The notes below the pieces were generated by a model. It saw only the letters and a program-made list of their open reading frames with translations. It was not told the DNA's origin and ran no database searches. A stretch of 64,000 bases of DNA, from assembly GCF_029338335.1 (NCBI RefSeq), contig NZ_CP119796.1, one strand, 5' to 3'. Every line of letters begins with the position of its first letter. The first letter of the stretch is position 1. Source of the stretch: Halomontanus rarus. Its GTDB lineage: Archaea; Halobacteriota; Halobacteria; Halobacteriales; Natrialbaceae. A program made the position numbers and the translations under genes. Below are positions 26,292 through 34,348 of this stretch, piece after piece.

Positions 26292-26519
26292 TTAGTCCAC
26301 CACGAGTCGATAGACCACTGCCTGGTCCGTCGTTCGCGAGTTGCGTACGATCTTGATCACGTCGCCGATTTCCGCCTCGTCGGGCAGCGCCGGATCGGTA
26401 CGCTTGATTTTTGGTAAGTCAGTGCGGTCGATGTCGTACTCCGAGAGCACGTCCTCGAGAACCTCCTCGTCGAGAACGGTGTGCTCCGGAACCAGTTCGT
26501 GTTGGCTTACGTCTACCAT
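26292..26519 (-). CDS. rpoH: DNA-directed RNA polymerase subunit H (Rpo5)
   Basis: 75 residues, MVDVSQHELVPEHTVLDEEVLEDVL at the start and KIKRTDPALPDEAEIGDVIKIVRNS in the core. This is the archaeal counterpart of the C-terminal domain of eukaryotic RPB5. It is the first gene of the polymerase operon running leftward to nusA. Confidence 0.97.
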   Translation of the reverse strand: MVDVSQHELVPEHTVLDEEVLEDVLSEYDIDRTDLPKIKRTDPALPDEAEIGDVIKIVRNSRTTDQAVVYRLVVD

Positions 26520-26833
26520 GTGTTGGGGTTGGTGCTGGTCTGGGCTATCGGGAAAGAAGCGGCTGTCACGAGATACTACAGAAAGGTATCGGCGGAGGGC
26601 ATTTAACGGTTACTAACTGAACCGGAGACAACGCTAACCGGCCGGGCGAACCTGACCGGGGAAATCCTTCACGCTGCGAAGTACCTCGCTCTGGCATATA
26701 TCCCTTTTGGAGGATGTCAAAATAATGTATTATCGGCGCAAAAGACGGACAAATCGTGGGGCGTCTCGGCCTACCACACGGCGACCGATTGGAAAGCCTT
26801 AATACTCCGACCCGGATACGTTGAGATGCGAAG
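26520..26833. other. intergenic region: rpoH promoter and tRNA-Asp promoter
   Basis: 314 bp between two outward-facing transcription units. Candidate minus-strand TATA elements for the polymerase operon are TTAAAT at about 26600-26605 and ATATAT near 26696. The first would give a leader of about 60 nt, the second about 150 nt. A plus-strand TATA (CTTAATA, 26798-26804) sits 30 bp before tRNA-Asp. An AT-rich, non-coding patch (about 26700-26740) is unexplained. Confidence 0.55.
26798..26804 (+). promoter_or_regulatory. TATA box of tRNA-Asp
   Basis: CTTAATA is placed 30 bp before the first base of the tRNA, the normal position for an archaeal promoter. Confidence 0.6.
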
Positions 26834-26906
26834 GCCCGGATGGTGTAGTGGCCCATCATACAACCCTGTCACGGTTGTGACGCGGGTTCAAATCCCGCTC
26901 CGGGCG
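26834..26906 (+). tRNA. tRNA-Asp (anticodon GTC)
   Basis: 73 nt. The acceptor arms GCCCGGA and TCCGGGC pair, with a discriminator G at 26906. The D-arm TGGTGTAGTGG, the anticodon loop CTGTCAC (GTC) closed by CAACC/GGTTG, and the T-arm GCGGG-TTCAAAT-CCCGC are all present. No intron and no encoded CCA. Confidence 0.95.
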
Positions 26907-26984
26907 TTTTCTCGATTCCAATTTTGCTGAGCAACTGCTCTTCTCTCGTCGTAATCACGTCGAATTCCGACGAGAGACCGGAGC

Positions 26985-27437
26985 TTGAACGGCGATTTAA
27001 ATAGAATTCCGAGCAACGAATGGTATGCGAATTCGAAAGACGTTGGCGACGAGACGGAAGCAACTGTGATCGCTACGCTCGTCGCTGCGGGATACAGCGT
27101 CTCGATACCGTTCGGTGACAACGACGAATACGATCTCGTCGTTGACGACGGAGCATGCTTCCATCGCGTGCAATGCAAAACGGCGTGGCAAAACAAAGAC
27201 CGGACGATACGGTTCAACACGCATTCACAGACGACGAAAGACGGAGACTACCACGAGAAGACGTACCACGACACGATCGACGCGTTTCTCGTCCGATACC
27301 CGGAACGGGAACAACTGTACTGGATCGACGTTGCGGATGCGACCGATCAGAAAATGGAGCTCCGATACGAGGCGGATATCGACCACCCGTCGATCAACTG
27401 GGCGACGGAGTACGAGTTCGACGGACGGATTCCGTAG
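26985..27437 (+). CDS. PD-(D/E)XK superfamily endonuclease-like protein (start uncertain)
   Basis: Up to 150 residues. The body KDVGDETEATVIATLVAAGYSVS, FGDNDEYDLVVDDGACFHRVQCKTAW has the E...D...QxK pattern of the PD-(D/E)XK fold, as in the family linked to group I intron endonucleases and common as stand-alone genes in haloarchaea. Homologues start a few residues before the K-x-x-GDE motif, but here the nearest ATGs (27020 and 27025) are out of frame. The open frame reaches back only to a TTG at 26985, which overlaps a TATA-like TTTAAATAG. The N-terminus may therefore be shortened, frameshifted or start at a non-ATG codon. It lies 79 bp after tRNA-Asp. Confidence 0.65.
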   Translation: MNGDLNRIPSNEWYANSKDVGDETEATVIATLVAAGYSVSIPFGDNDEYDLVVDDGACFHRVQCKTAWQNKDRTIRFNTHSQTTKDGDYHEKTYHDTIDAFLVRYPEREQLYWIDVADATDQKMELRYEADIDHPSINWATEYEFDGRIP

Positions 27438-27643
27438 CCCCCGCCGAACATTCACAATGAATTGTATCCGACAGCAGATCGAATCGCGACTAGCGACCTA
27501 TCCCCTAATTCTTTAGTACTTCGGTCGCCCTGTTTCGGGTAGATAACCTGTCACTCAGGGAGACATCGAGGGCGAAGACGAACCGCTCGACGGCGCGAGT
27601 CCGACCGTCTCCCACAGCCACTCGAGAACCCGAACTTGGACCC

Positions 27644-29773
27644 ATGACACCGCCGATCACCACGCTCGTCGTCGACAACGACCCCGGCTTTGCCGACCTG
27701 GCCGCCTCGATGCTCGAGCGCGAGGACGACTCACTGGACGTCGAAACCGCGACGAGTGCCGACGAGGCGCTGACGACGATCGAGGATTCGAAGCCGAGCG
27801 TCGACTGTATCGTCAGCGACTACGAGATGCCCGGAACGACCGGACTCGAACTGCTCGAGTCGGTCCGCGAGACGGATCCGGATCTGCCGTTTATCCTCTT
27901 TACCGGCAAAGGCAGCGAGGAAATCGCGAGCGAGGCGATCGCGGCCGGCGTCACCCAGTATCTCCAGAAGAAGCCGGGGCGGGACCGGTACACGCTGTTG
28001 GCCAATCAGATCACGAACGCGGTGTCTCAGTATCGGACGGAGACGGAACTTCGCGAGAGCGAGCGGCGGTACGAGCGGACGCTGACGGTCCTCCACGATA
28101 CGACGCGCGACCTCATGCGTGCGGGCACGAAAGAAGAGATCTACCGGGCGGCAGTCGAAACGGCGGGCGACATTCTCGACATTCCGATCGTCGCCGCCTA
28201 CGCCTTCGATCCGACCAGTGGAACGCTGTCCCACGCCGCCTCGACGGCCGAATCGCGCGAACTCCTCGATGCAGAGGTGACCTTCGAACGCGGTGAGGGA
28301 CTGGTCTGGGACGTCTTTTCCGAAGGGGAGGGAACCTACTACGAGGACACTCGAAGCGAGGAGAACGTCTACAATCCGGAGACGCTGAGCCGAAGCGAGC
28401 TGATCGTTCCCCTCGGAACCCACGGCGTGTTCGTCGCCGGGTCCGAGGACGTCGACGGATTCGACGAAACGATGAGCGAACTGATGTACATTCTCGCAGC
28501 GAACACCGAGGCAGCACTCGACCGCGCCGAACGCGAGCAGTTGCTGCGAGAGCACGACCGAACGCTCACGCAGCAAAACGAGGAATTGACGCGGTTGAAC
28601 CACACCAACGAGATCGTCCGCAAGATCAATCGGGCGGTCGCACAGGCGTCGACGCGTCAGGAAATCGAATCCGCGGTCTGTGAGCGACTCACCGATACGG
28701 ACCGCTACCTGTTCGCGTGGATGGCGACGATGGACACGGAGCCACCGGCGCCGTCGAACTGGTCCGGCGTCGACGCGACGTACATCGATCGTATTCGAGA
28801 AGACGGGACGATCGCACCGGAAGTGACGCTCGTTCGGAACGCAATCGACACCGGATCGGTCCGGGTCGTCCGAAACGTTCTCGACGACGCGGGCTGGGAA
28901 AAACGGCGAAAAGAGGCGCTCACGTACGGCTTTCAGACCGTACTCGCGGTGCCACTGGTCGACAGCGAACGAAGTTACGGTGCGCTCGTCGTCCACGCCG
29001 AACAGGTGGACGCGATCAACGAGAGCGAACGGGACGTGCTCGCGGAACTGGGCGAAACGATCGGCCACGCGGTCAGGTCCGTCGAACGAACTCGAGCCCT
29101 CCTGACGGACAATCGCCTCGAACTCGAACTCGCCTGTGCCGATTCGCGGCTCCTGCTCAATCGGCTGTCCGCGAACGTCGGTGGCACCGTAACGCTCGAG
29201 GGGTTGATCGAGAGGGACGAGGAGACGGTCGTCTTCTTCGTGAGCGTCTCGGAGCCAGCGGTCGAGGACCTCCTCGAGCTCGTCGAGCGCTGGGCATCGG
29301 TCGAGACGGTGTCCGTCGTCTCGGACAACGAAGACAGTGCACTGTTCGAGATTACGGGAACGTCGACGGCGTTCATCGACGTCTTGCGGAAGAACGATGC
29401 GCGCCTGCGCGCGGCGACTTCGATCGATGGCGAGACGGATCTGGTGTTAGACGTCCCCCAGCGCGTCGACACCCGTTCACTCGTCGAGGCGATTCAGGAA
29501 GGATATCCGGAGACGAAACTGAGCGCCAAACGAAAGACGACCACGACCCGATCGCCGCGCAGACTCGAGACCCGACTCGAGGATCGCCTCACCGGTCGCC
29601 AGTTCGAAGCGCTTCAAGCGGCCTACTACAGCGGCTTTTTCGATTGGCCCAGGGAGAGTACCGGAGAGGACCTTGCGGCCGCACTCGACATCTCACCGCC
29701 GACCTACCACTATCACCTGCGTGCGGCCGAACGAAAGCTCGTGACGATGGCGTTCGACGGTGACTCTAATTAA
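27644..29773 (+). CDS. response regulator / GAF / bacterio-opsin-activator-type HTH regulator
   Basis: 709 residues. Residues 1-125 are a receiver domain: the acidic pair is replaced by DND near the start, and the phospho-acceptor Asp lies in CIVSDYEMPG. The middle holds GAF-type sensor domains (YRAAVETAGDILDIPIVAAYAF to LMYILAANTEAALDRAE, and a second from EIESAVCERL to LGETIGHAVRS), separated by a coiled-coil linker. The C-terminal part resembles the bacterio-opsin activator region and ends with an HTH_10 domain (LTGRQFEALQAAYYSGFFDWPRESTGEDLAAALDISPPTYHYHLR). This is a cytoplasmic one-piece signal receiver and DNA-binding protein. No partner histidine kinase is adjacent. The target genes are unknown. 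Confidence 0.9.
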   Translation: MTPPITTLVVDNDPGFADLAASMLEREDDSLDVETATSADEALTTIEDSKPSVDCIVSDYEMPGTTGLELLESVRETDPDLPFILFTGKGSEEIASEAIAAGVTQYLQKKPGRDRYTLLANQITNAVSQYRTETELRESERRYERTLTVLHDTTRDLMRAGTKEEIYRAAVETAGDILDIPIVAAYAFDPTSGTLSHAASTAESRELLDAEVTFERGEGLVWDVFSEGEGTYYEDTRSEENVYNPETLSRSELIVPLGTHGVFVAGSEDVDGFDETMSELMYILAANTEAALDRAEREQLLREHDRTLTQQNEELTRLNHTNEIVRKINRAVAQASTRQEIESAVCERLTDTDRYLFAWMATMDTEPPAPSNWSGVDATYIDRIREDGTIAPEVTLVRNAIDTGSVRVVRNVLDDAGWEKRRKEALTYGFQTVLAVPLVDSERSYGALVVHAEQVDAINESERDVLAELGETIGHAVRSVERTRALLTDNRLELELACADSRLLLNRLSANVGGTVTLEGLIERDEETVVFFVSVSEPAVEDLLELVERWASVETVSVVSDNEDSALFEITGTSTAFIDVLRKNDARLRAATSIDGETDLVLDVPQRVDTRSLVEAIQEGYPETKLSAKRKTTTTRSPRRLETRLEDRLTGRQFEALQAAYYSGFFDWPRESTGEDLAAALDISPPTYHYHLRAAERKLVTMAFDGDSN

Positions 29774-30079
29774 TTAGATATGGGTTTCGAAACTGCCTAA
29801 ACAATTCGGAATTATATTTAACCCCTCCGCAGTCATACCCATAGATGGCGATCTGAGACAGACTGTCGCCACCCCCCCCCCCCAATCCCCCCACCCCAAT
29901 TTTGCTGTCGTCTCTACTCCCCCAGTCGGACGGATAGGTCACAGACGATCGTCCGCCAGCGGGAAGAACACGGGTAGCTCGAGCGCTCCAGTTCGAGATC
30001 AGGTATCGCTCTCCGAGACGGCTCGGCGACGACCGTACCGGCACTGGGATCGAGCCGCGAAACGGCCACACCGGCTACG
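29774..30079. other. intergenic region with a poly-C tract
   Basis: 306 bp between two convergent genes. AT-rich sequence (29774-29825) directly after the regulator stop includes ATTATATTTAA and may act in termination. It is followed at 29872-29883 by a run of twelve C, then CCCCCC and CCCC blocks. The remaining sequence has no convincing gene, and a 101-codon minus-strand frame through it looks spurious. Confidence 0.6.
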
Positions 30080-30811
30080 CTACTCCCACTCGAGCCACTC
30101 GAACTCCCAGCCGCGCCGTGATTCGGCCCGTTTCCGGGCGAATTCGACGTCTTCACGGGCCATCCGGTTTCGTTCGATCGCACCCGATTGCTCCCCGTCG
30201 ACCAGGAGCGGATCGAACGACACCGCGTCGTACCGGTCCCGGCTGCCGTCCGGCGAGACGGCTTCGAGGCGCTGGCGGGTCGTTCCGCGCGGGAAGACCA
30301 GCCGGCCGTCGTCGGTCAGTTGCTCTACGAGCGCCCGCGGCGGCTCGATCGCCGCCGCCTCGACGAGGATGCGGTCGAACGGCGCGTACTCGGGTAGTCC
30401 GCGGGCACCGTCGCGACAGTCGACTAACACACCCTCGTAGCCGGCCCGAGCGAGGTTCTCCCGGGCTTCGTAAACCACGGGGCGAGCGATGTCGACGGCG
30501 TGGACGTTGGTCTCGCCGACGAGTTCGGCGATCACGGCGGCGGTGTAGCCGACGCCGACGCCGACGACGAGAACGGAATCCCCCTCCCGGGGGTCGAGCG
30601 TCTGTATCACTCGGGCGGCGACGCTCGGTGAGAGAACGCGCGTCCCGAGGTGTTCGTGATCGCGGTCTGCGTAGGCCGATCGGTCGTCCGGGACGAACTC
30701 GTGACGGGGAACGTCGCGCATCGCGACGCCCACGTCGTCGTCCGCGAGGACGGCCTTGGACTCGTGCTCGAGTCCGTCGACCATGTCCTCTCGCAGTACC
30801 GCAGGGTCCAT
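30080..30811 (-). CDS. protein-L-isoaspartate methyltransferase-like protein (divergent paralogue)
   Basis: 243 residues from the ATG at 30811 (MDPAVLREDMVDGLEHESKA). The PCMT architecture is evident: the MRDVPRHEFVPDDRSAYAD entry motif and the SAM-binding motif SVLVVGVGVGYTAAVIAEL. The conserved PCMT active-site segment, TISAPHMVA in the neighbour, is replaced by VLSPSVAARV, and the C-terminal 40 residues are an extra basic/acidic helical tail. A SAM-dependent methyltransferase is likely, but repair of isoaspartyl residues is doubtful. It lies 119 bp downstream of the canonical pcm, on the same strand. Confidence 0.83.
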   Translation of the reverse strand: MDPAVLREDMVDGLEHESKAVLADDDVGVAMRDVPRHEFVPDDRSAYADRDHEHLGTRVLSPSVAARVIQTLDPREGDSVLVVGVGVGYTAAVIAELVGETNVHAVDIARPVVYEARENLARAGYEGVLVDCRDGARGLPEYAPFDRILVEAAAIEPPRALVEQLTDDGRLVFPRGTTRQRLEAVSPDGSRDRYDAVSFDPLLVDGEQSGAIERNRMAREDVEFARKRAESRRGWEFEWLEWE

Positions 30812-30930
30812 AGGGAGGCTATCGCACCGACGGTAATCAATGGCGCGCTTGCGCGGACGCCGTCCCCGCCGGGCACGATCGCGCTCCCGTCGAGCGGTAT
30901 CGAGAAGATCCGCGCTGACCGCGAACGCCC

Positions 30931-31563
30931 CTACCCGCGCATCTGTACGAACCGAACGGCCCCGTGTTCGCTTCGCTCGAGCGTGCCGTCCTCGCGTTTG
31001 TGGACGCGAACGAGTGTCTGGCGGCCCGTCCCGACTGGGGCGAGGAGGGATCCGCCGGGTCTGAGTTGCTCGAGGAGCGGCTCGGGAACCTCGGTCGCCG
31101 CACAGGTGAGATAGATCGCGTCGTAAGGTGCGTGTTCGGGCCATCCCCGACGGCCGTCGCCGACTCGAATCCGGACGTCCTCGAACCCGATGTCGGCGAG
31201 TTGCTCGCGAGCCCGGGCGGCGAGTTCGTCGCTGTACTCGACGCTGAAGCAGTTCGAGGGACCGACGAGTTCGGCCGTGACGGCGGCGTGATAGCCACAG
31301 CCGGTCCCGATCTCTAGCACTTCATCGCCGAGGCGGAGATCCAGCAGTTCGGCCATGATCGCGACCATGTGCGGCGCGCTGATGGTCTGGTCGTCGCCGA
31401 TCGGCAGCGGTCGATCCTCGTAGGCGCTGTCCCGGCGGTCCGACGGGACGAAGGCGTGTCTCGGGACCGACTCGAGTGCCTCGAGGACGCGGTCGTCGTC
31501 GATGCGGGTGGTCGCGAGCCGTTCGACCAGTCGTTCGCGGTCGTGCTGGCGCTCGGTGGTCAT
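30931..31563 (-). CDS. pcm: protein-L-isoaspartate O-methyltransferase
   Basis: 210 residues. It has the standard features VPRHAFVPSDRRDSAYEDRPLPIG, the active-site segment DDQTISAPHMVA, the SAM motif VLEIGTGCGYHAAVTAEL, and LRPGGSLLAPVG. The enzyme methylates isoaspartyl residues of aged proteins so that they can revert to aspartate. It precedes the divergent paralogue and follows the zinc-finger gene in one leftward series. Confidence 0.95.
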   Translation of the reverse strand: MTTERQHDRERLVERLATTRIDDDRVLEALESVPRHAFVPSDRRDSAYEDRPLPIGDDQTISAPHMVAIMAELLDLRLGDEVLEIGTGCGYHAAVTAELVGPSNCFSVEYSDELAARAREQLADIGFEDVRIRVGDGRRGWPEHAPYDAIYLTCAATEVPEPLLEQLRPGGSLLAPVGTGRQTLVRVHKREDGTLERSEHGAVRFVQMRG

Positions 31564-31605
31564 AGGAGGTTGGACTGAGATTGGGATGCTGTGAGAGCGA
31601 ACGGG

Positions 31606-32259
31606 CTACCAGGCCGACCAGGCGGTACTCGTCTCGTCCCAGGCGTAGACGCGTTTGGCGTCCTTGGCGAAGACCATATCGCCCGGCTGTTCGAACCGGT
31701 CGCGTCGGTAGCCGGTGGAATCGCCGCGGACGACGACGGCGTCGATCTCGAACTCGTCGTCGCCGAACTCCTCGACCGAACCGACCTCGAGTTCGTAGTC
31801 GCCGGGGACGTAGATCGTCACGCTTCGGCTGTCCTCTCGCTTGCCGTCCTGCGGGTGGATCGTCACGTCGACGGAGACGTTGTCGATCTCGCGGGTCCAG
31901 ACGGTCTCGATCTCGTCGGCCGGCGCCTCGTCGGCGCGGCGTTGCTCGCCCAGCTCGAGGCTGGTGACGCGGACGGTCGTCAACACCTCCTCGGTTTCGA
32001 GGAGGAACTCGTCGCCGGTCTCGAGGGTCTCGTCTTCGGGCGTGGTGACGTTCGCCGTGAAGGACTCGTCGTCCTGTGAGACGACGACGTCGAGGGTGAC
32101 CTCGCGTTCACGTTCGGGCTGGATCTTGTGGACGTGGGAACACTCGCTACAGCGGACGGTGATGGACCCGCCGCCCGTCGAGAGGGTCTCGTGGACCGTC
32201 TCGAGCTCCGGCGAACACGCCGGGCACGGGGTCGGAATTCGGTCCGGAATCTCGTTCAT
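31606..32259 (-). CDS. HVO_0476-type zinc finger protein
   Basis: 217 residues. The N-terminal zinc ribbon is CPACSPELE with CSECSHVH about 25 residues later. A long all-beta region follows, and then a conserved end (SVEEFGDDEFEIDAVVVRGD, KDAKRVYAWDETSTAWSAW). It matches the haloarchaeal family named after Haloferax HVO_0476, whose function is unknown; the zinc ribbon suggests nucleic-acid or translation-related binding. It lies 42 bp upstream of pcm and probably shares its transcript. Confidence 0.85.
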   Translation of the reverse strand: MNEIPDRIPTPCPACSPELETVHETLSTGGGSITVRCSECSHVHKIQPEREREVTLDVVVSQDDESFTANVTTPEDETLETGDEFLLETEEVLTTVRVTSLELGEQRRADEAPADEIETVWTREIDNVSVDVTIHPQDGKREDSRSVTIYVPGDYELEVGSVEEFGDDEFEIDAVVVRGDSTGYRRDRFEQPGDMVFAKDAKRVYAWDETSTAWSAW

Positions 32260-32334
32260 ACGACGGTATTCACGCTACGAGCGTAAAAGGCGATTGGACG
32301 CGGTCTCTCGTCTACTGCGACCGCGTGATCACGA

Positions 32335-33288
32335 TCACTCCGCCCGCGGAAGTTCCACTTCCTCCCCGTCGGCGTACACCGTCGGGTCGCGAACGATCCC
32401 GTCGAGGTGGATCGGCGCGTCGGTATCGCCGCCGATGCCAGCGTTGTCGCCGATCGCGATGTGGATCGTCCCGGCCGCCTTCTCGTCGAGCAGCACGCTG
32501 CCGACGAGTTCCGTGACGGCGACGTTCGTTCCGATACCCAGTTCGGCGAGGTTGTAGGCCGCGTCGCCGACCGACTCGGCCGCAGTCTCGATCGTCTCGC
32601 GGATCTCGTCGTCGGAGATGTGCGTCACGAGCCCGTCTTCGACCTCGAACGCGAGTTCCTGTCCGTCCGCGAGGAGGCCGTACGGGCGCATCGTCCCGTC
32701 GACGACGAACCGGCCGTCGGCGGTCTCGGGGCTGACGAACACCTCGCCCGCGGGGAGGTTCGAGAACGTGCCGGAGTCCTGAACCGCGCCGGTGTCGTCG
32801 AGCCACTCGCGGTCGCCGGGGCGGAACGTGATGTCGGTCCCTCGGTCGGTCGTAACCCGGATCTCCTCGGCGTCGGCGACGCGCTCGAGCGTGCGCTCGC
32901 ACTCCTCGCGGATGCGGTCGTAATCGGCGTCCAGCCCTGCGACGAATACCTCCTCGGTGATCCCCGGGAGCGTGGCGCCGCGGACGCCGGCCTCGGTCGC
33001 CTCGGATCTCGCGCGCGTGTGACTGATACTCTTCGTGGTGGGTGCCAGAAAGGCGTCGGCCCCGCTCATGGCGGCGGCCACGGGTTCGGGCGGCTCGCCG
33101 CCGTGGGTTTCACCCGGCGGATATCGGATGATGGTAGCGTCGTCGGTGATTCCGCTCGCAACGTCGTAGAGGGCCCGTCCGATCCGTTCGCGCTTGTCGT
33201 CGGTAACCACGACGCACGACTCGTCGGACTGGAGATCGAGACACTGCTCGACTGCGGTCCGCGCCGGCGTCTGCAGATCTTCCGTCAT
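32335..33288 (-). CDS. M29-type aminopeptidase
   Basis: 317 residues from the ATG at 33288 (MTEDLQTPARTAVEQCL). The C-terminal half carries the dinuclear-metal signature of the thermophilic/M29 aminopeptidases: YNLAELGIGTN, GSVLLDEKAAGTIHIAIGDN, and the final DAPIHLDGIV with the metal-binding His. The N-terminal half is the Rossmann-like domain of the same family. The likely role is cytoplasmic peptide turnover. It overlaps nothing but is close to the membrane-protein gene upstream on the same strand. Confidence 0.85.
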   Translation of the reverse strand: MTEDLQTPARTAVEQCLDLQSDESCVVVTDDKRERIGRALYDVASGITDDATIIRYPPGETHGGEPPEPVAAAMSGADAFLAPTTKSISHTRARSEATEAGVRGATLPGITEEVFVAGLDADYDRIREECERTLERVADAEEIRVTTDRGTDITFRPGDREWLDDTGAVQDSGTFSNLPAGEVFVSPETADGRFVVDGTMRPYGLLADGQELAFEVEDGLVTHISDDEIRETIETAAESVGDAAYNLAELGIGTNVAVTELVGSVLLDEKAAGTIHIAIGDNAGIGGDTDAPIHLDGIVRDPTVYADGEEVELPRAE

Positions 33289-33323
33289 GGGTCGACGTGG
33301 GTCAGGCGACGGATTAGGTTTTC

Positions 33324-34109
33324 TCATCGCGGCCCGTCGAACTCACTCCTCGTCACCCGGCCGGAGCATCCGTCGAAGGGCGTCGTGACCGCGCGCTCGA
33401 GAGGTACCCTTCGAGATGCGGACACCGTCGAACTCGAGTGCGTCGCCTCGCGGGCGTTGGCGCCGTCTTCGACCCCGGCGGACGCGGCCTCGATACTGTC
33501 CATATTGTAGGCGAGCCACGTCAACGGTGCGAGCAACGCCGTCAGAACGACGAACGACGCGACCACGAAGAGGGTGCCGACGGGAAGCGTCCCGATAGCG
33601 ATGCCGACGACGAAGTAGACGAAGGCGTCGATCACCAGCAACACGGTGATCGTGACGAGCACGTCGTTGATCGCCGTGACCTCCGCGTTGTGCTCGATCC
33701 ACGTCCCGTAGCTTCGGACGAGCGTCGATTCGAACGCTTCGCCGTCGGCGAGCGCCGCCTCGAGCGCGGCTCGGTCGACGCCGCCCCGGAGGTTCGACGC
33801 CGTGTACGTGACCCCAGCGATGGCCGTCGAGGTGAGCAGGAGAACGCCACCAGCTGCGGTGTGAAGGTTGACGAACGACGCGACGTTCAGTTCCGTCTGC
33901 TCGAGTACCGATAGCGCCGTCACGAAGACGCCGATGATCAGGAGGTTAGCCTTCAGAATCTCGATCGCCTTGTTGTCGATCTCTCTGAGGCGTTGAACCT
34001 GATACTCGAAGGTCGTCCGGGCCTCCTCGAGGGCGAGCGCCGACGGGTCGCCGTGGCTCGTCGGTTCACCGTCGACGGCCTCCGTCGTTCCGTCCGGATC
34101 GAGTGACAC
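33324..34109 (-). CDS. four-helix membrane protein, hypothetical (SLATT/Pycsar-effector-like?)
   Basis: 261 residues. An amphipathic coiled-coil-like helix (EYQVQRLREIDNKAIEILKA) leads into two membrane helices (LLIIGVFVTALSVL; AAGGVLLLTSTAIAGVTY). A soluble segment of about 50 residues and two more membrane helices follow (VLVTITVLLVIDAFVYFVVGIAIG; LFVVASFVVLTALLAPL). The C-terminus is Ser/Arg-rich. The REIDNKAxxILxAN helix-into-membrane arrangement is reminiscent of SLATT/DUF5706 proteins, but I cannot establish homology by eye. Function unknown. Confidence 0.7.
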   Translation of the reverse strand: MSLDPDGTTEAVDGEPTSHGDPSALALEEARTTFEYQVQRLREIDNKAIEILKANLLIIGVFVTALSVLEQTELNVASFVNLHTAAGGVLLLTSTAIAGVTYTASNLRGGVDRAALEAALADGEAFESTLVRSYGTWIEHNAEVTAINDVLVTITVLLVIDAFVYFVVGIAIGTLPVGTLFVVASFVVLTALLAPLTWLAYNMDSIEAASAGVEDGANAREATHSSSTVSASRRVPLERAVTTPFDGCSGRVTRSEFDGPR

Positions 34110-34348
34110 TGTAACTGTAACTCGCTGCGCAGTCGAGTCTCAAGAAGGTGGTGGATCGGTAGGCGAGCGAATCAGACGGTCTGTTGTACGTCGTTTCCGG
34201 TGCAACCTAGACGGGTCGCGGTTGCGCCGGTACGCAGTTACGGCAGTCCGTATCAGCGATCGGCACACGGGCGATCAGAATTTGCCTCAGTGCGTGAGAG
34301 CGACACGCACGTCCGGATGGCGCCGGAGTCGTCCGCGCTCGTGTTCGC

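Noticed and set aside
22376..26417. Two overlapping long plus-strand frames (749 and 649 codons) opposite rpoB1 and rpoB2
   Set aside because: Same shadow effect; no motifs or initiation signals.
26566..26859. 97-codon minus-strand frame between rpoH and tRNA-Asp
   Set aside because: It overlaps part of the tRNA, has no similarity to any known family, and has frequent rare features; more likely untranslated promoter sequence.
26834..27437. Integrated element at tRNA-Asp
   Set aside because: I looked for a repeated tRNA 3' end (attachment site) and an integrase downstream and found neither; only the small nuclease-like gene is present.
27731..29068. 445-codon minus-strand frame opposite the sensory regulator
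   Set aside because: Antisense shadow; the plus strand has receiver, GAF and HTH domains.
29914..30183. 89-codon minus-strand frame overlapping the end of the PCMT paralogue
   Set aside because: Ser/Gly-rich low-complexity translation in a different frame of the real gene.
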